From Gavia stellata (lineage: Eukaryota; Chordata; Aves; Gaviiformes; Gaviidae), in assembly GCF_030936135.1 (NCBI RefSeq), contig NC_082619.1, positions 3,785,208-3,849,207 of the forward strand: DNA of 64,000 bases, read 5' to 3'. The notes under the pieces are model-generated. The model was not told the origin of the DNA. It worked only from the letters and a program-made list of their open reading frames with translations, and did no database searches. A program made the position numbers and the translations under genes. This document shows positions 40,719-54,400 of the stretch, piece by piece. Positions within the stretch are counted from its first letter, which is position 1, and each line of letters starts with the position of its first letter.

Positions 40719-43129
40719 TTGGGCCCTACACCTTCTTTTCCCACTCCCCCAGCTCTCTGCCACACTACCACCCCGCATGCCCCCCAAACCCCCGACCCAG
40801 CTACTCAGCAACCTGCCTACCTACACTGCCCATCACCTCTCGAGCATGCCCCAGGCCAGGCAGGGAGCTAGGTCAGCAAGCCGGCGCTGAGGCACATACC
40901 CATCCCCACCCTCCAACTGACTACCTTTCCACCCATCCCAGTTGCTTCCTCCACACCCCGCATGAGCTCCTGCACAGGCTGCACGTACCAAAACATTTAG
41001 GCAAATAGGACTGCTGTCCCACCTCACCAGCCACGAGGACAACGCACCCATCAATGCAGAGACTCCACAACACCATCCTTTGGAGCTCACAGTGGTGCTC
41101 CTGACTGCTACTGGAAAAGCCCTCTGTGCAGCAGAGCCCCAAGACAACCCACACCCTGCTATGCCCCAGCTTCCTTCCCTACCTCCCCTTTGCAGTGCCA
41201 ACACACACCAGGGCCACCTCCAGCCACACTGTCTGGCACTGAGACCAAGTCACCGACCTCGCTTCTATCTGCACAGGCCCAGGGCGTGCCAAAAGTTTAC
41301 CTTTCAAAATGCAGCCTACCAAGACACGTTCCCTTGACCTCACAAGGTGCTGAGAGACTGCCAAACAAACCCCTATTTCCTGGCAAACGGTCCCAGTGAG
41401 TCGCAGAGGAGCGACTGCAGGCCTGAAGCCCACACCACGCCATCGCAGATGAGCCCCAGATGCCACCAAGCCCAGCACGCCTCGACGGTCCACACCGGCG
41501 GCAGACCCCTTGTGACAGATGCGCTCCTCCTGTTGGAACTAACTGAACTCGCGCTGGGGCAGATGCTCAGCATGTAGGCCTGACAAAAGTTACTCCTATT
41601 GTGTGAGGCTATCAGTGAGAACCTAGCACCAAAAACAGCAAAATGGTTTGGCCAGAGATGGGGCTTATAAGCGACCAAAACTGCATAAACACCGAAGAAA
41701 ATCTGATTACAAATCAACCACCTTTTACACTTACAAATAGCTGCAGCCACCAGCGCCCATTGCCCGCTCCCTCCACAGTGGCTGGCTGTGTGGTGGCGAT
41801 CTCCCCTTGACTAGGGATGCCTCCTGAGGTTACCCATCGAGGCTGAGATCGCCCTTACCTGCCACCAGACATCAATGGGGTGCTAGGTGACTTTTTTTTT
41901 GCACACATGTAACATTTAAAATAAATACCTATAGTAAGCTTACGCAATAATCTCTGTGTCCCATTCTAACTTGAAGTGTAGCAAATAGTATTGACAGCCA
42001 ATCCATCTGTACTGATTAAATATTTTACATACCTCAGTTTACTAAATACAACTCAATAAACTAGCTATTAGATCGTATCTGTGTGCGTGATCTCTGACTC
42101 TTCTGCTGCAATACCCCTCCATAGGCCTGGCCCGCTCCGGCTGGCGGACCGTCCCGCCCACAGTGCCTGCCTTGCGACACGTCCTTGCCGACAACAGCCC
42201 CTCAGGGTCATGCTGCACGCTCTGTGTGGCCAACACCTTGAGCAGCTCTGACCACGAACCTCTCAAAGCAGATTGTGGCTGGCACAGCAGGGGTGCTGCT
42301 GCCACCACTGCCCCTCCCTGGCCTGGCCCGCACCCGGCCACGCTCTGCACAACAGGAGGCATGGCAAAAGGACGCAGTCAGGTTGGCCGTACCTCAGGCC
42401 TAGATTCTCCATCACACACCTTTGTTGGGGCCCTTGCGCATCACCCACTAGGTCCTCCCCCACTGCTGGCAAGGGGCCTCTTTCTTTAGCTAAGTCACGT
42501 TCCTTGCCGCCCCCAGGGACGTGGCATCCTCGCCTGCTCTGGGCAACCCGTTCCTGGGTCTTGCTGCCCTCATCCTAACCCACTTCCACCCGACAGCTGC
42601 ACCAGCGGCACTGACTCAAAGACCACGCAGAGCGGGAAAGGATCCCCGCGCCTCCTCGAGGCCCTCTCCCCGGAGTGTGGTCCGCCGCACATTCCACACT
42701 TTTGCTGCCATCTTTTTCGTCCCTTCCCTCACATCCTGTCACCCCGGGGAAGATGAAGCAGCACCTCCCTCTCCAGCCCCCATCCTAAAACAGTTGCCGA
42801 GGAGCATGAGGACGCCGCTCCCCCAAAGCTGCGCACTCCACTCCATTGCCCCCACGACAGACAACTTAACTTCCAAGCCTTTCTGGTCCTTCTTCCCATA
42901 CAAGGCAATACACGAGGCAACGCAACGCGCACACCCAGCACAAGGGGCCCGGAGCACTGGGCCCATCCCCTCCGCCACCCCACGGCTCTCGCCAGTCCCC
43001 GTGCTGGCGCTGCTGCTCTCCCCCACGAGGGATGGCCATCCACGCAGCCCTGCCAAGCGGCCCGCAGGGAAGGGGCCCTAAACCACCCCAGCGCTCCCTC
43101 CCTCCAACGCCCCAGGGCCCCCGCAGGTT
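40719..43129. other. Intergenic sequence upstream of SC5D
   Basis: C-rich sequence without a recognisable gene. A sharply AT-rich island at about 41880-42080 stands out from its surroundings. Open frames on both strands here lack domains or conserved motifs. Confidence 0.6.
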
Positions 43130-43244
43130 CGGGTCACCCTCGTAGGCACCGGACGGCCCCCCCCGCCCAGCAGCGCGCACCCCCACCACACGCTCCGGTG
43201 ACACGCGTGGAGGAGGCGGGGCCGTCGCCGCGCCCCGCCCCCGG

Positions 43245-43295
43245 CGCGACGTCACCGCCCGCGGTGGCGCGAGCCGCTCCGGCGGTGACGTCGCG
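43245..43295. promoter_or_regulatory. SC5D: Paired CRE-like sites in a 15-bp inverted repeat
   Basis: Perfect 15-base arms at 43245-43259 and 43281-43295, 21 bases apart. Each contains CGACGTCA/TGACGTCG, seven of eight bases of the CREB/ATF palindrome. They lie about 65-110 bases before the putative first donor of SC5D, suiting a proximal promoter element. CREB/ATF binding is inferred. Confidence 0.65.
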
Positions 43296-43299
43296 TGGC

Positions 43300-43358
43300 G
43301 CTACCGGCCGGCAGCGCCGCCCCTCCCCGCCCACCGCCGCGCCGGGACCCGCAGGCAG
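43300..43358 (+). other. SC5D: Putative untranslated exon 1 of SC5D (5' limit unknown)
   Basis: A good donor, GCAGGCAG|GTACCG, ends at 43358 in the CpG island, and a strong acceptor (TTTCCCACAG) precedes the start codon exon at 44211. Joining them gives a short 5' UTR over an 852-base intron. The start is a guess. Confidence 0.5.
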
Positions 43359-44218
43359 GTACCGGGGGACGGGGAGGGGGCGCGGGGGGGGGGGGGCACG
43401 GCGGCAAGGGCGCTCCCCGGGCACGGCGCTACAGCCCGCGCGCGGGCACGCACGCACCCACCCGCGGGCAGAGCTCCCGTGCGCGGCACCGCGCCACCGG
43501 CGTCACGCACGGCTCGGACCCGCGGGACGCCCCGTTTCCACCGCCCCTGCACCGGGCTCCGTCCCCCGAGGCCGCGTGGGGAGGGCTTAGGGCCTCCAAA
43601 AACGTATTGACCCCCCCCCCCCGCGCTGTGCGCCGGCACGAGCGACGCGGCCCTCGGCTCTCTCGCCGCCGCACACGGTCCCGTCTCGGTCGGGGACTCT
43701 CCACGCTGGCACCGGGACCCCCGGGGAGCGCCGCTGGAATCGCCCACGGGACCCAACACCGGGCCAGGGGCCCCGGACCGCTGAGACGGCTGCTGCTGCG
43801 GTCCCCAGGCACCATGTCCTGCCCGAGAAGGAAGCCTTGCTCCCCAAAACCTACATCCCGCTGCACCCTTTCCCCGGCATGAGACCCTGCCGTGCATGCC
43901 CTCTCGCACAGTGGGAGGAAACAGAAACAGGGGAGCCCTCACACCTCTGCATCTTCCGCGGTCCATGCTTTATACCCCACAACCTACGTCTCCCCGACAC
44001 GCCTCACATACCTGGCTAAGGTGACTCGGACAGATGGCTGACCCCCTGCCGCCACGACCCACCAGCATCCCACTGCCCATGCCCCAGCGGGCGCCCGATC
44101 TTCCGCACCGCTTGGACCGGGCCCCTATAGCCCCAGGGGCTGGAGAGACAGGGGACACCTTTTGCGCCCCTTCTGCGCCCAGTCACACCGACCCTCTCTC
44201 TTTCCCACAGGAGCTGCC

Positions 44219-44428
44219 ATGGATCTGGTCCTGGACGCTGCCGACCGGCACCTCCTCACACCCTACGTGTACCCCGCCGGCTGGCCCGAAGGCGAGCCCT
44301 GCCGCCAGCTCCTCAGCCTCTTCGTCATCACCAACCTGGGGGCACTCGCCCTCTACCTGCTCTTCGGCACCCTCAGCTACTACTTCATCTTTGACCACCA
44401 ACTCAAGAAACATCCCCAGTTCCTAGAG
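44219..44428 (+). CDS. SC5D: SC5D coding exon 1
   Basis: Residues 1-70. Contains [13 protein letters not shown], the first hydrophobic segment [19 protein letters not shown] and [19 protein letters not shown]. Eight bases of 5' UTR lie between the acceptor and the ATG (GCCATGG, a strong start context). Donor GAG|GTGGGT, phase 0. Confidence 0.95.
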
Positions 44429-47042
44429 GTGGGTGTGCCCCCCGTGCCCCACCTCGCCCAGGCCCCACGACACCTCCCCTCGCACTGCTTCGCCCCCGCT
44501 GCGTGCCACCAGCATCCCCCTCACCGTCCTCCGGCTGGAGGCTGTTCCAAATGATGCGTGCCAGCGCCGTGGCACAGGTTGTCCCCGCTGCCGGTTTGCT
44601 ATCTGCTGTTGCTTTCCTGTCAAGGGATGCTTTTCTCCCATGTACCAACCCCCACCCTGCATGGCGCGCACGAGACGCCTCCTTGACCACCAAACCGAGC
44701 CCCTAGAAACCCCCTGAAGACACAGGGGCACTGAGACGAGCTCAGAGCCCACCACTGACAGCGGGGCCAGCGGAGACTCTGGACCGCTCCCGTCCTCCCG
44801 AGGCCTGGCCTTCTCGCTCTGGACATGGGCAACCCTCCTGCCTGCTGAACACCCGGCCCCACAGATACACCCCTCATGTCCCTCTCTCCATCCTCGACTG
44901 CCACAAACCACCTTGCTCTGGATGCAGCGGGGGTCCCCGGCTGCTCCAGAAGTACGCTGCCCCTGCACACATCCAAACCGACAACGCCCGCCCCAGCACC
45001 CTGCATTCCTTGGCACAGTCACTCCCTGAGTGACAGCGGTAGGAGCTCCCTTGCTGCAGCAGCCGTCACTCACGCGTGCGGCTGCTCAAGGCCGGCCGCC
45101 GACACACATGGACCGATGCCCATCTTGGCACCCCGCTTTTGCAAGTCAACAGCTGCCCGACCAGTGGTGGCAACCACCCCTCAGCCCTCTGGTGCCCGCC
45201 CGTGCGGGGCCTTCGGGCATCCCTGACCGGAAACAAGTACCACTTGCACAACGCACTAGGCCCAGCACCCAGCACCAGCCTTGTCCTGCCCCAAGCACAG
45301 CTCTCCCCAAAAGGGCGGCACGCCATGCCCCATGGCACGGTGCAGACGTCATGGCAAAGCACCCACATCAAAGGCCAACCGGCAGCCAAGGCGCCAGCCC
45401 TCCCTGCCTCACGAGGGGCTGGGGCATCAGGGCTTTCGGGTGTTTGCCCCGCTCCCGGTATTGCCCTCTCTCCCTGACCCCTCTCTTCCTCTGCCACCTC
45501 CCACAGAACCAGGTGCGTCGGGAGATCACCTATGCGCTGCGCTCCCTCCCCTGGATCAGTGTGCCCACCGTCGCCCTGTTCTTCGCCGAGGTGCGGGGCT
45601 ACAGCAAGCTCTACGACAACATCGAGGACTCCCCATACGGTGAGCTGTTCCCCTATGCCCCTCCGCCAGGCCGGCAACTTCTTCCCACTGCCCAGGTCAC
45701 CTCCCTCGGCCCCCCGGGGGCAGGCGGCACACCCCCATTTCTCCTGGTGACGGCACACCTTGTACAACCCCCAAAAAATCTACCTGGGTACCTCCTGCCT
45801 CGAGCTAGACCCATCTATTAGTCATAATCCCAAGTGGGATTTAGGCCGACAGGAGGTGCCTTCCCCCCCCAGCTCGGGAATGGGGTGCAACAGCCCACTC
45901 GGCATGTAGCCCCCTCCACAAAAGAAGGCCTTCCCTTCCCTGGGCACAGCTCCTGACAAACTGGCACCTGACTCACTTTCCCCAAGTCACAGGAGACCAT
46001 CCGACCCTCTCACCACATCTCGATGGGACGGGCCCCGATGCGACTCGCACTCACCTCCCACCATGAGGGCTGCCATGCCTCCCCGGCCCCTGGCTCCTTG
46101 CTGGCCCTCAACCGCCTCCTGGCACCCATGGGTGCCACCCCTAACATCCCTGTTTCCCCAGGCTGGTCGGGCGTCTTCCTCAGCATGCTGTCCTTCCTCT
46201 TCTTCACCGACATGGGCATCTACTGGATACACCGCGCTCTCCACCACAAACTGCTCTATAAGGTATGAGATGGGATGGCGGGCTCCAGGCAACAGCCCTC
46301 GCCCTGCGCTGGGGCCACAGCTGAGCTGCTCCTCCTGGGGAACACGTGCCCCAGGGGGAACAGGGGGCTCAGCCCAGCTGAACGAGGCCTCTCCTCGGTC
46401 CACGACGTAACAGGAGCCAAGAGCCCGTTAGGGCCTGCTCCGGGCACACATGCCCCTCCCACCCTTCAGGCGGCAATGGCCCCCAACCCTCAGCCCCCTT
46501 GGCTCCTGGGTGGCAAGTCTGTCCCTGGCCAGGATACCCCCTGAAAAGGGGCTGGCCCACACAAGCCCTGCACCCATCCCCACCTCGGGGACCGACAGCA
46601 TGCCCTCTCCCTGCAGCGCTTCCACAAGCCTCACCACCTCTGGAAGATCGCGACGCCCTTTGCCAGCCACGCCTTCCACCCTGTCGACGGCTTCATGCAG
46701 AGCCTGCCCTACCACGTCTACCCCTTCCTCTTTCCCCTGCACAAAGTCACCTACTTGGGACTTTACATCTTCGTCAACGTCTGGACCATCTCCATTCACG
46801 ACGGCGACTACCGTGTCCCCCGCCTCTTGCGGCACATCATCAATGGATCGGCCCACCACACCGACCACCACTTGTACTTCGACTACAACTATGGGCAGTA
46901 CTTCACACTCTGGGACAAGATCGGCGGCTCCTACAAGAGCCCCACGGCCTTCGAGGGCAAAGGCCCCCACGACTACTTGCGCAAGCTCCGAGAGAAAGGC
47001 CCGGGGGTGCCCAACGGCCCCCTGGCCACCAAGACTGAGTAG
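44219..47042 (+). CDS. SC5D: Lathosterol 5-desaturase (sterol-C5-desaturase), whole coding span
   Basis: An ER membrane di-iron enzyme that introduces the C5-C6 double bond into lathosterol to give 7-dehydrocholesterol, late in cholesterol synthesis. Four exons join in frame to 289 residues (human 299 as I recall). Histidine boxes of the fatty acid hydroxylase/ERG3 family are intact: H138-x3-HH143, H151-x2-HH155 and HH229-TD-HH233. Hydrophobic segments lie near residues 29-55, 77-95, 119-137 and 192-208. The start [19 protein letters not shown] parallels mammalian MDLVL and is preceded by an acceptor eight bases upstream. The C-terminus is shorter than in mammals but keeps the final KTE. The gene is intact. 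Confidence 0.96.
45507..45639 (+). CDS. SC5D: SC5D coding exon 2
   Basis: Residues 71-114 plus one base. [18 protein letters not shown] and the second hydrophobic segment, then [16 protein letters not shown], agreeing with the mammalian exon. Bounded by CCACAG and GTGAGC, phase 1. Confidence 0.95.
46162..46262 (+). CDS. SC5D: SC5D coding exon 3: first histidine box
   Basis: Residues 115-148. [20 protein letters not shown] leads into the first histidine cluster HRALHH (138-143), an iron ligand motif. Bounded by CCCCAG and GTATGA, phase 0. Confidence 0.95.
46617..47042 (+). CDS. SC5D: SC5D coding exon 4: catalytic core and stop
   Basis: Residues 149-289. [10 protein letters not shown] is the second box, [20 protein letters not shown] the third. 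[20 protein letters not shown] and [10 protein letters not shown] are conserved throughout the family. The tail after [13 protein letters not shown] is divergent and ends TKTE before TAG at 47040-47042. Confidence 0.96.
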   Translation, partial: RFHKPHHLWKIATPFASHAFHPVDGFMQSLPYHVYPFLFPLHKVTYLGLYIFVNVWTISIHDGDYRVPRLLRHIINGSAHHTDHHLYFDYNYGQYFTLWDKIGGSYKSPTAFEGKGPHDYLRKLREKGPGVPNGPLATKTE

Positions 47043-47868
47043 GGTTCCCACCGGCCCAGGCCCTCTCCAGGATGAGATTCCCCAGCCAGATCTTATCCCA
47101 TTCCTCCCTGGCCTCTTGAGACTACTTTCCCATGGACAAAGATCCCCCATTCCGTGACAGCGCGACTGGTGTGGGGCGATTCTCAGAACCCGAAGCCGCT
47201 CCTGCAGCTGGGGTGACGTGCTCAGAGGCCGACAGGCACTCGTGGTCTGGGTGGACCTCCTGCCCCGGCTGGAAACCCCAGGTTCCACATCCCTGCTTGC
47301 TGTGAGTGCTGACATTGGTGCCTACCGCCTCCGACACATGACACCCACCAACCTCAGAGGTCCTACAGCATGACCCACAGGATGACTTCCCTCCCATTCC
47401 TCACAGCTTCCCCCAGGCTGACACCAGACCACCCTGCAGGCACTCTGCTCAGCGAGGCCCCTGGCCCTCGGACGCCCGACCCCTTTCCGCAGCCTCGCAT
47501 GGTGCCCACACACCTTGATGCCCTGCGTGGCTGTCATTATCAGGACCTGACGGCCAAACACGTGTCCCTGCTACTCCCCACGCCTGGGCGTGCTGCCTCC
47601 GACATGGTAAATGCAACCCGTCCCGCTACCAATATCAGACATCTCTGAGCCGCGAACCCCTGCCCAGCAGGGACTCACGCAACAGCGGCGGATGGCTTTG
47701 GCGAGCGCTCCAGCCTGCGCCTGCACCTGAAAGGGTGGCGTCCGGCTTCGCTGCTGAGTTACAGCCTCGCTCTACACCACAGACCTGCCGTGCTCCCCCT
47801 CCCAGCTGCCTTTGGATCTCCACTAAGGTCTCTGCCCTGCTTTGGTACTGTGCTGCTGCTTTACAAAA

Positions 47869-47956
47869 AGAACAATAACATGGCACAAATAGAACAATAG
47901 CGTGGCACAAATAGAACAATAACGTGGCACAAATAGAACAGTAATGTGGCACATGG
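47869..47956 (+). repeat. Tandem repeat, four copies of a 22-bp unit
   Basis: Unit AGAACAATARCGTGGCACAA plus AT, repeated four times with one to a few differences per copy, within the putative SC5D 3' UTR. Confidence 0.85.
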
Positions 47957-48462
47957 CAGGGTCTCCATCCATCCATGCTGCACGCCGTCACCGCCGATCT
48001 GCTGTTGCCGTCACAGAGTCCGTCGGAACGAGTCGCGTTGAGTCAAGCGGCTGATGATGCTACATTTTTTTCCAAGCTGTATTTCGCGAAAAAAGCCGCA
48101 AATGCCTACCTTTCGAAGACGGTGTGTGTCCTGACAGCTCTTTGGCACGGCAAGGGCTTGGCCTTGAGATGCAGCACACTTGATGCGCTCCTGTCCTTGC
48201 TCTCGCCTGGGGATGTCCCACAGGGCGCTGGCAGAACACGTCCCAGAAATGGCATGCCTGAAGGACAAAGATGTGTTTTGAGTCCCGTGGGTCACTTGGG
48301 CTCCCTGAGAACTTTGGGGTGGGGGGAGAAGGAACAGACACCCAGAGGTGAGGGGTGGGGGCTTCTCCTTGCTCGAGGGTTTGTGGATGGCTTTCCCCCT
48401 TAACATCCAGTGTGCTTCCTGCTGAAACCCTGTCGCCCTGCCTTTGGGTCTGACTGGCATTC

Positions 48463-48468
48463 AATAAA
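48463..48468 (+). terminator. SC5D: Poly(A) signal of SC5D
   Basis: AATAAA about 1.4 kb after the stop codon, with T/G-rich sequence a little downstream (48495-48515). It is the first canonical signal after the coding region. Confidence 0.6.
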
Positions 48469-48485
48469 TCTCACTTGCCAAGCTG

Positions 48486-51400
48486 GCTGCCATTTGGTCC
48501 CTTTGCTCTTGCTTCCGACGCCGTACAAAGCCTGCTGAGGCACCCTCTTTCTCCCCTATGACACCCACAACAGGCTTACCCCACACCATTCCAGCAGCAA
48601 CTATGCACATCGCCCCCTCCCCTCTTGCCAATGTGGCAAAGGGGACAGGGAAAATATCACCAACTGCCAGCCCCCCTGACTTCTCTGCCCGCGGGTCGGC
48701 CATGAGGACTCGACCCCTCCACACGTGAGGTACGGACACGGAGAGCCCCGGGGACCTGCCGACACCCCTGTCGCTTCCAGCCCCCTGTGGCTCAGAGGAG
48801 ACAAGGTCCCACCACCGGCCAGGTGAGAAGCACCTGAGGGACATGGGGCTCCCTCGCCTCCCGCCGTGCTGCTAGGAACCGCGCAGCACGCTGAAGGCAA
48901 CGTGCTTGGCACTGCCGTTCACGGTCAGCATGGCCGGAGCCGCCTCCACTCCCCCGGACCTCCTTACGCATAACCATGTCCCCATACAGTGACCATGCCC
49001 AGCTCTTGGCTTCCCGGCTGGAGGCAGGATGCTAATGAAAATGGCGGTACCCCTCCTGACAAAAGTGACGCTTAACTGCCACCTACCCTGCGCCTGCCAG
49101 GCACTTTTAAGGGACACACATAGGTTTCCGACTAGAGCAGATTCCACATTGCACCAGCCTGCCTGCCGTGCGAACCGCAACTGCCCAACAATGACTAGGT
49201 CCTCACTGGCCGCCTCACGCTCACCCACCACTCCGCATCCATCGCAGCAGAAAAGGGACACGAGCCTGGCACCACGCAAATGGCATTCCGTGGACTCACC
49301 ACGCCATTCCCCTTCATCTGCAGCAGTGGCCTTGGCCCTTGCCCCCCTCTTCTCTCCTTGTCCCCTGCAAATATATCCAGATGCACACAAAGCTGTGAGG
49401 ACAGGCCGGAACTTCACCAGGGGCCGTTCACACATGGCACACAGACAGTGTCGGGGTATAGCATGCATGTACGTTTCCCAGGTATGGTACAGCCAGGCTC
49501 CCAAGCCTGGTGAGCCCCCTCTGTGTTTATAGTGACACAAAACCCCTTAGAGCACAGGATTTTGCTGCTTGGGACACTGACAGAGCTGGCCATCGGGGTA
49601 TTACATGTGCCATCTGATTCCCATTCTTTTCTCCACTCCCCGGATCATGCAGGTTGGTAAGCGCCAGTGCTTTCCCTTCCCCTGGTCCCCCCGTACAATG
49701 CTTCCCATCTCAGGGAAACCGGCACTTGGGCATGCAGCAACTTCACCCGTCACCAGAGCCACACCATCTGTACTGGGGACAGAGGCCCCTCTCGTGGTCG
49801 CTCGACATGGTGACGGACCCTCTGCTCCCCACCCCATCTCAGCCATCCCCCTGGCAGGGTACGGCTTGAGGTGACGTTGCTACGCCGTGCGGTACCCGAC
49901 GAGCGCGAGAGATGCCTGTCCCATGAGGAGACGCCAGCGCAATCTCCCGTGCTGACTGTCTCAGGGGTCCTGTCCTCCTGCCAGCACAGTCCCCCGCCCC
50001 GGCCATGCTCTGCTTTCGCCTCCCCGTGACAATTTGTTCTCCCCCACGTGCACAGGAACCCTAACCTCTGTTTGCTGATTAACTTGGAGCCCAGAGAACT
50101 GCCAACGGTCAAGGCAAGGCCCAGATTAAACATAGTGACAACATTGCTGACCTTTGCGAACCACCATGCTAACCAGGGGGCCAATTCCCTAACAACATTA
50201 GACCCTTGGGAAGAGCCCTGGGCCTTCTCATCACCCCATCTCTCTGCCTCCACTGAGCCTAGTCGCGTCTCACTGACATCCCTCCCACAGGTGACCTGCC
50301 TGCGCCCAGGCCCTCGCGAAAACGCCCGCGGTAAACCCCCGGGGAATGGCCGTGTGCCGGGGTGGGAGGTCCGGCAGGGTTGCCCCGATGGCTCCGTCTG
50401 ACTATGACAAAGCCCCTCGTTTTTACTGCAAGTCGCACTCTGGCCTCTATGTGCTGTGCAAGCAGCACTTTCCTCTGCCTTGTTGGCTCATGCAGCCCAA
50501 CGCGCGGCTCCGTGTCACTGCCGCATGCAGACATAAGCACGCCTTGGGCACCTCGATTTCTGTGCTCCCCTTCTTCTTCCATCACCTCCCCAGAGTACTT
50601 CTCATGGTACAGCCTGTCTCCCGCCTGGCGTGCACACCCAAGCCTGACCCTTAGGTGGGAAGGCAGTGCCTCTGCACAAAGGGCATCGCTTTGCCCGGCG
50701 CCTTTACAACTGAGGGCAGTCTCCATTACTTTTACATGCTTCCCTGCAACTGCCCATGGTAAGGGAAGACTGCTCTGTTCCGACACACACCGTATGTGAG
50801 TCACGTACTCCCTGGCAGGGAACCGTGATGGACATGTCTCAGGGGAAGGAAACGTGGATGAGTCCATGGGCATTCCTCCCTACGAGCTGGCGTGGAGGAA
50901 AGAACAGATGGCACTTTGGCCATGTGCGGTGCTGGGGTACCCTAAGAACAGGTTGGACCCCCTCTACGGCACACGGGCAGTGCTAGCTGGGATGAACCAA
51001 AACACAAAACACACACAGGACCAGGTCGCCCGCGCTTGGCGCTGTGCAGGTGACAACGCCCCGCCAGACCTGGACTCCTGCCCGCTGTTCCCTGTGCCTA
51101 TGCCCACGAGTTGCGTGCCGCCCCACATCCTGGGGATGCCTCGCATTCCGACGCTTACCACAAGCCCTTGACCGTGGCAAAGGCAAAACCCTCCATTAGC
51201 TCGACCACTTCAACTGCATGCCCCAAAAATCAGCAACGGGACAGAGGAAATAAACCATCGGCCTCTGGGCGACGCAAGCCCCCTGCCTATCTCTGGGGGC
51301 CATGTGCGCTCCTTCGGATGAGGGGACTGTCAGCACCCGGGAGCCCCAGCCGTGCGAGGGTTTGCCCGTGGTCAGTGCGAGGGCCACCTGTGCGATGCAG

Positions 51401-54400
51401 TGAAAGCAAGGCAAAGGAGGTCCAGGACATCCAGATGAATTCCCAATAGCCACGCTTAGAAGTGAAGTTTAAACCTCATGAGGACTACTGCCCTACACCC
51501 AGCAATACACACACAAGACAGAGCTGAATTTACATGCGCGTGCAGAGGCAGGGCCAGGTGTTTCACAAAAGGGGACCCCAAGCAAAATGGAAAAAGGACT
51601 GGGTCGAAAGCCTGACCCGAGCCTCGGCGGCACATTCCACTATCCTGCCACGGGCGCGCTGCTTTCCCTAGCCAGGGCGAGCGAGGGCAACCTCCGCTCT
51701 GCCAACGCCAAGCCCTGCCTCGGCAATGCCAAGCGGTGACCCTCGGCGCTGGCACCTTGTAGGAAAGTCCTATGAACGAAATGGCATCGCCCCTAGTGCG
51801 AGGAGACCCTGTAGCCTCCCTCGGTCCTTCTCCTACTCAAGCACAGATGGAGCACCTTGCATCCCTGCCGGATAGAGGGATGTGTCTACGGCACCGTAAT
51901 GCCCGAGGACAGGGAGATCGGGACCTCCCGGTCACACACATGCTATGCCGAGGCCGCCGGCGTTGGACGCATCATGCCCTGTGGCCTTGGGGCACCATGC
52001 CGCGGAGAGACACAATTCTACATTTGGGACCCTGATGCTGCTGTTGCCACAAGATGGAGGTGTTGCTCACAGCACGCCGGTGGCAGGAGTGGGAGCTGCA
52101 CGGACAGCTTTCTTCCTCCTCGTTGCCCCAAAAGCTTCGTCACACTGACTCTGCCGGAGGACACGCGTGGGGTGGCCCAGAGCCATCGGAGACTGCACGA
52201 GACGCCAGAAAGCTACAGAGCTTGAACTAGCCATGTCTCCCACCCATTTCAGCATGGCTGAGGAAGACCTCAGCACTGTCGCATGCCACTGGGTGAGCTG
52301 GGCTAAGCACTGGTCCCCAGAGCACCATGTCTCTTGCCTGCCTGCTGGCCCCTTCGGCGCCGTGGGCTTTGCCCAAGACCCAGCTTCGCGCCGGCCAAAA
52401 GAATGGTGTGCCTGCTGCAGCTGGTCGGGGCTAGGAGACCTGATCGCCTGAGCGGCGAGCCAGCTGGTGTGCTGAGAAGGACAGATGGACAGCTGGATTC
52501 GGCACAAGACGACAGGTTACATGCAAAGACAGAGAGACACGTGGCACGGTGGGACCGGTCAGTGAAGCCCTAAGTGACGTGAAGGGACTGCTCAGGCAAA
52601 AAGTTGGTACAAAGCACAGTTAACAACTGGTCCGGCTCAGCCGTGGAGTTCAGACTTCTTTAGAGACCTACTTCTTTTTACACAACTGCACAAGGGGAGA
52701 GGCAGGTGCGGGGCAGCTGGCTACCTGTCCCGAAGGAAGTGTGCCACTCCAGGGAAGCCTGAAAGCCTTAACCCCTGAGATGGCCTCTGCTCACATGGTT
52801 TTTCACACAAATGCTGCTGTTTACCATGACACTAGGATGTCCATACCCGGCCCTTCATGAAACAGCTCAGCATGGCTCTGAGCGTGCAAGATGCTCATCA
52901 GGAGAGAGCACGAGGGAACGTGTCCCACTGCTCTATCACCCCCCATGCCTTCCCGCACCATCCCATCCCACCGGGCCACTTTTGCTACACCACGCCTGCC
53001 TGGGGACGGGGGCAAAGCCACCTCTCTCCTTTCTCAAGGACTACGGTAGAGACATGAGCTGATGGCACCTGCTCCTGCCACAGGGGCCTCGCGTCACCGT
53101 GCCGAGCCCCGAGCCGGGCAGACATCCAGGGTCGGCTCCCGGTTTGGGTGCGTGAGGCGGCGTGCTGCTGCACAAAGTGCTGCCAGGCTTCAAGAATGTA
53201 TCCCGGGCAGTTTCTTGAGACTGAGATTTTATAGTCTGTTAGTGCTGAGCGTGCGCTAATGCCTTCGGGTGTTTGCTGAGCAAGAAAGACAGGCCACGCA
53301 CGGGAAAAAAAATTGCAGTCAAGCGACTTAATTACTTTTGTGAGAGTACTCTCTGCATACGCAGCTCCTTGCGCAAATGTCGCCGGGACTGTGAGACCCG
53401 TCAGACAGCGACACTGAAGGGCCCTTACGCCGAAATAATTCCCCAGCCCGAGGAGACAAAGTATCAACACGATTCCTAATAACCGGTCTAGTTGTGGGGC
53501 AGATCCACAAATGCCCCGGGGATCCCGGTGAGTGACTGATTTAGCAAATGCCCCTTTTCAAGCAGCCTCTTCTATACCTACAGCCACAGGTTCTGAGTTG
53601 CTGCAGTTTACGAGGATTAGGATGTACATTTGGAGAAGTCCTTAAACCCAAAAGCCCACAGCACTCTGCACCAGCCTCTGCTAGTCGCAAACGCACATTG
53701 CAAAAAAAGAGGGCTCCCTGAGCCCTCCCGGTACAACCCCCAGGCCGCTCATCAGAAATACTCTTCCCATATTCATGGTGAGCATGATGAATCTCATGGT
53801 GAAAGCTTCTGATGAAAGCCTGTAGCCATGACCTACAGAAAACCTCTGATAACCCCTGCCTTGCCTCCATTCACCTACACATAGTGGAAAACCTGATCCC
53901 AGCATCTCTGGCGCAGCTGTCCCCCAAAGGGACAGTGCACTCACGTGGCACAGTCCTTGGGGTGCCTGGATGCCTCCCTGCCCGCTTCCGCACGGACAGA
54001 GCCTTGCTGATTTCGGATGCGCGGAAGAGGCGCCAAGATGCTGCACTGAACATGCCTGGCAACTTGGAAGCCTCCAGCCCTGCGAGGAGCTAGTCTTGCA
54101 GACAAAATATGTTATGGATTTGACAGATGATCTGTCCCTCTCCTAGTACAGTATCCTTCCAGACACCTACTGCGTGACACCACTTTGCAAGCAGGCTGAG
54201 ACAAGACCAGTATCTACTGCTTGTGTACCCAAATTACTATGCTGTGTACCTTCCAGAAGAGCCTTCTGCTCCATTTGGCTGACCTGCTGCCTTTCAGAAA
54301 CACGGTAACCTTGGGGCTCTCCTTCCCACACCGTGCTACCTTCCTCTGAAGATAGCCCCAACTGATGTTTTGGGAGACTGTTTTACTTTGGGAACTACAA

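Larger units (their letters stand above)
43130..43860 (+). promoter_or_regulatory. SC5D: CpG island and promoter region of SC5D
   Basis: Very GC- and CpG-rich, with several CCGCCC/CCCCGCCC Sp1-type boxes and no TATA box, typical of a housekeeping promoter. It includes G13 at 43384-43396 and a C12 run at 43611-43622. The transcription start is probably just upstream of the putative untranslated exon ending at 43358. Confidence 0.75.
47043..48485 (+). other. SC5D: SC5D 3' untranslated region
   Basis: About 1.4 kb from the stop to just beyond the first canonical poly(A) signal. Contains the 22-bp tandem repeat at 47869-47956. The limit is inferred. Confidence 0.6.
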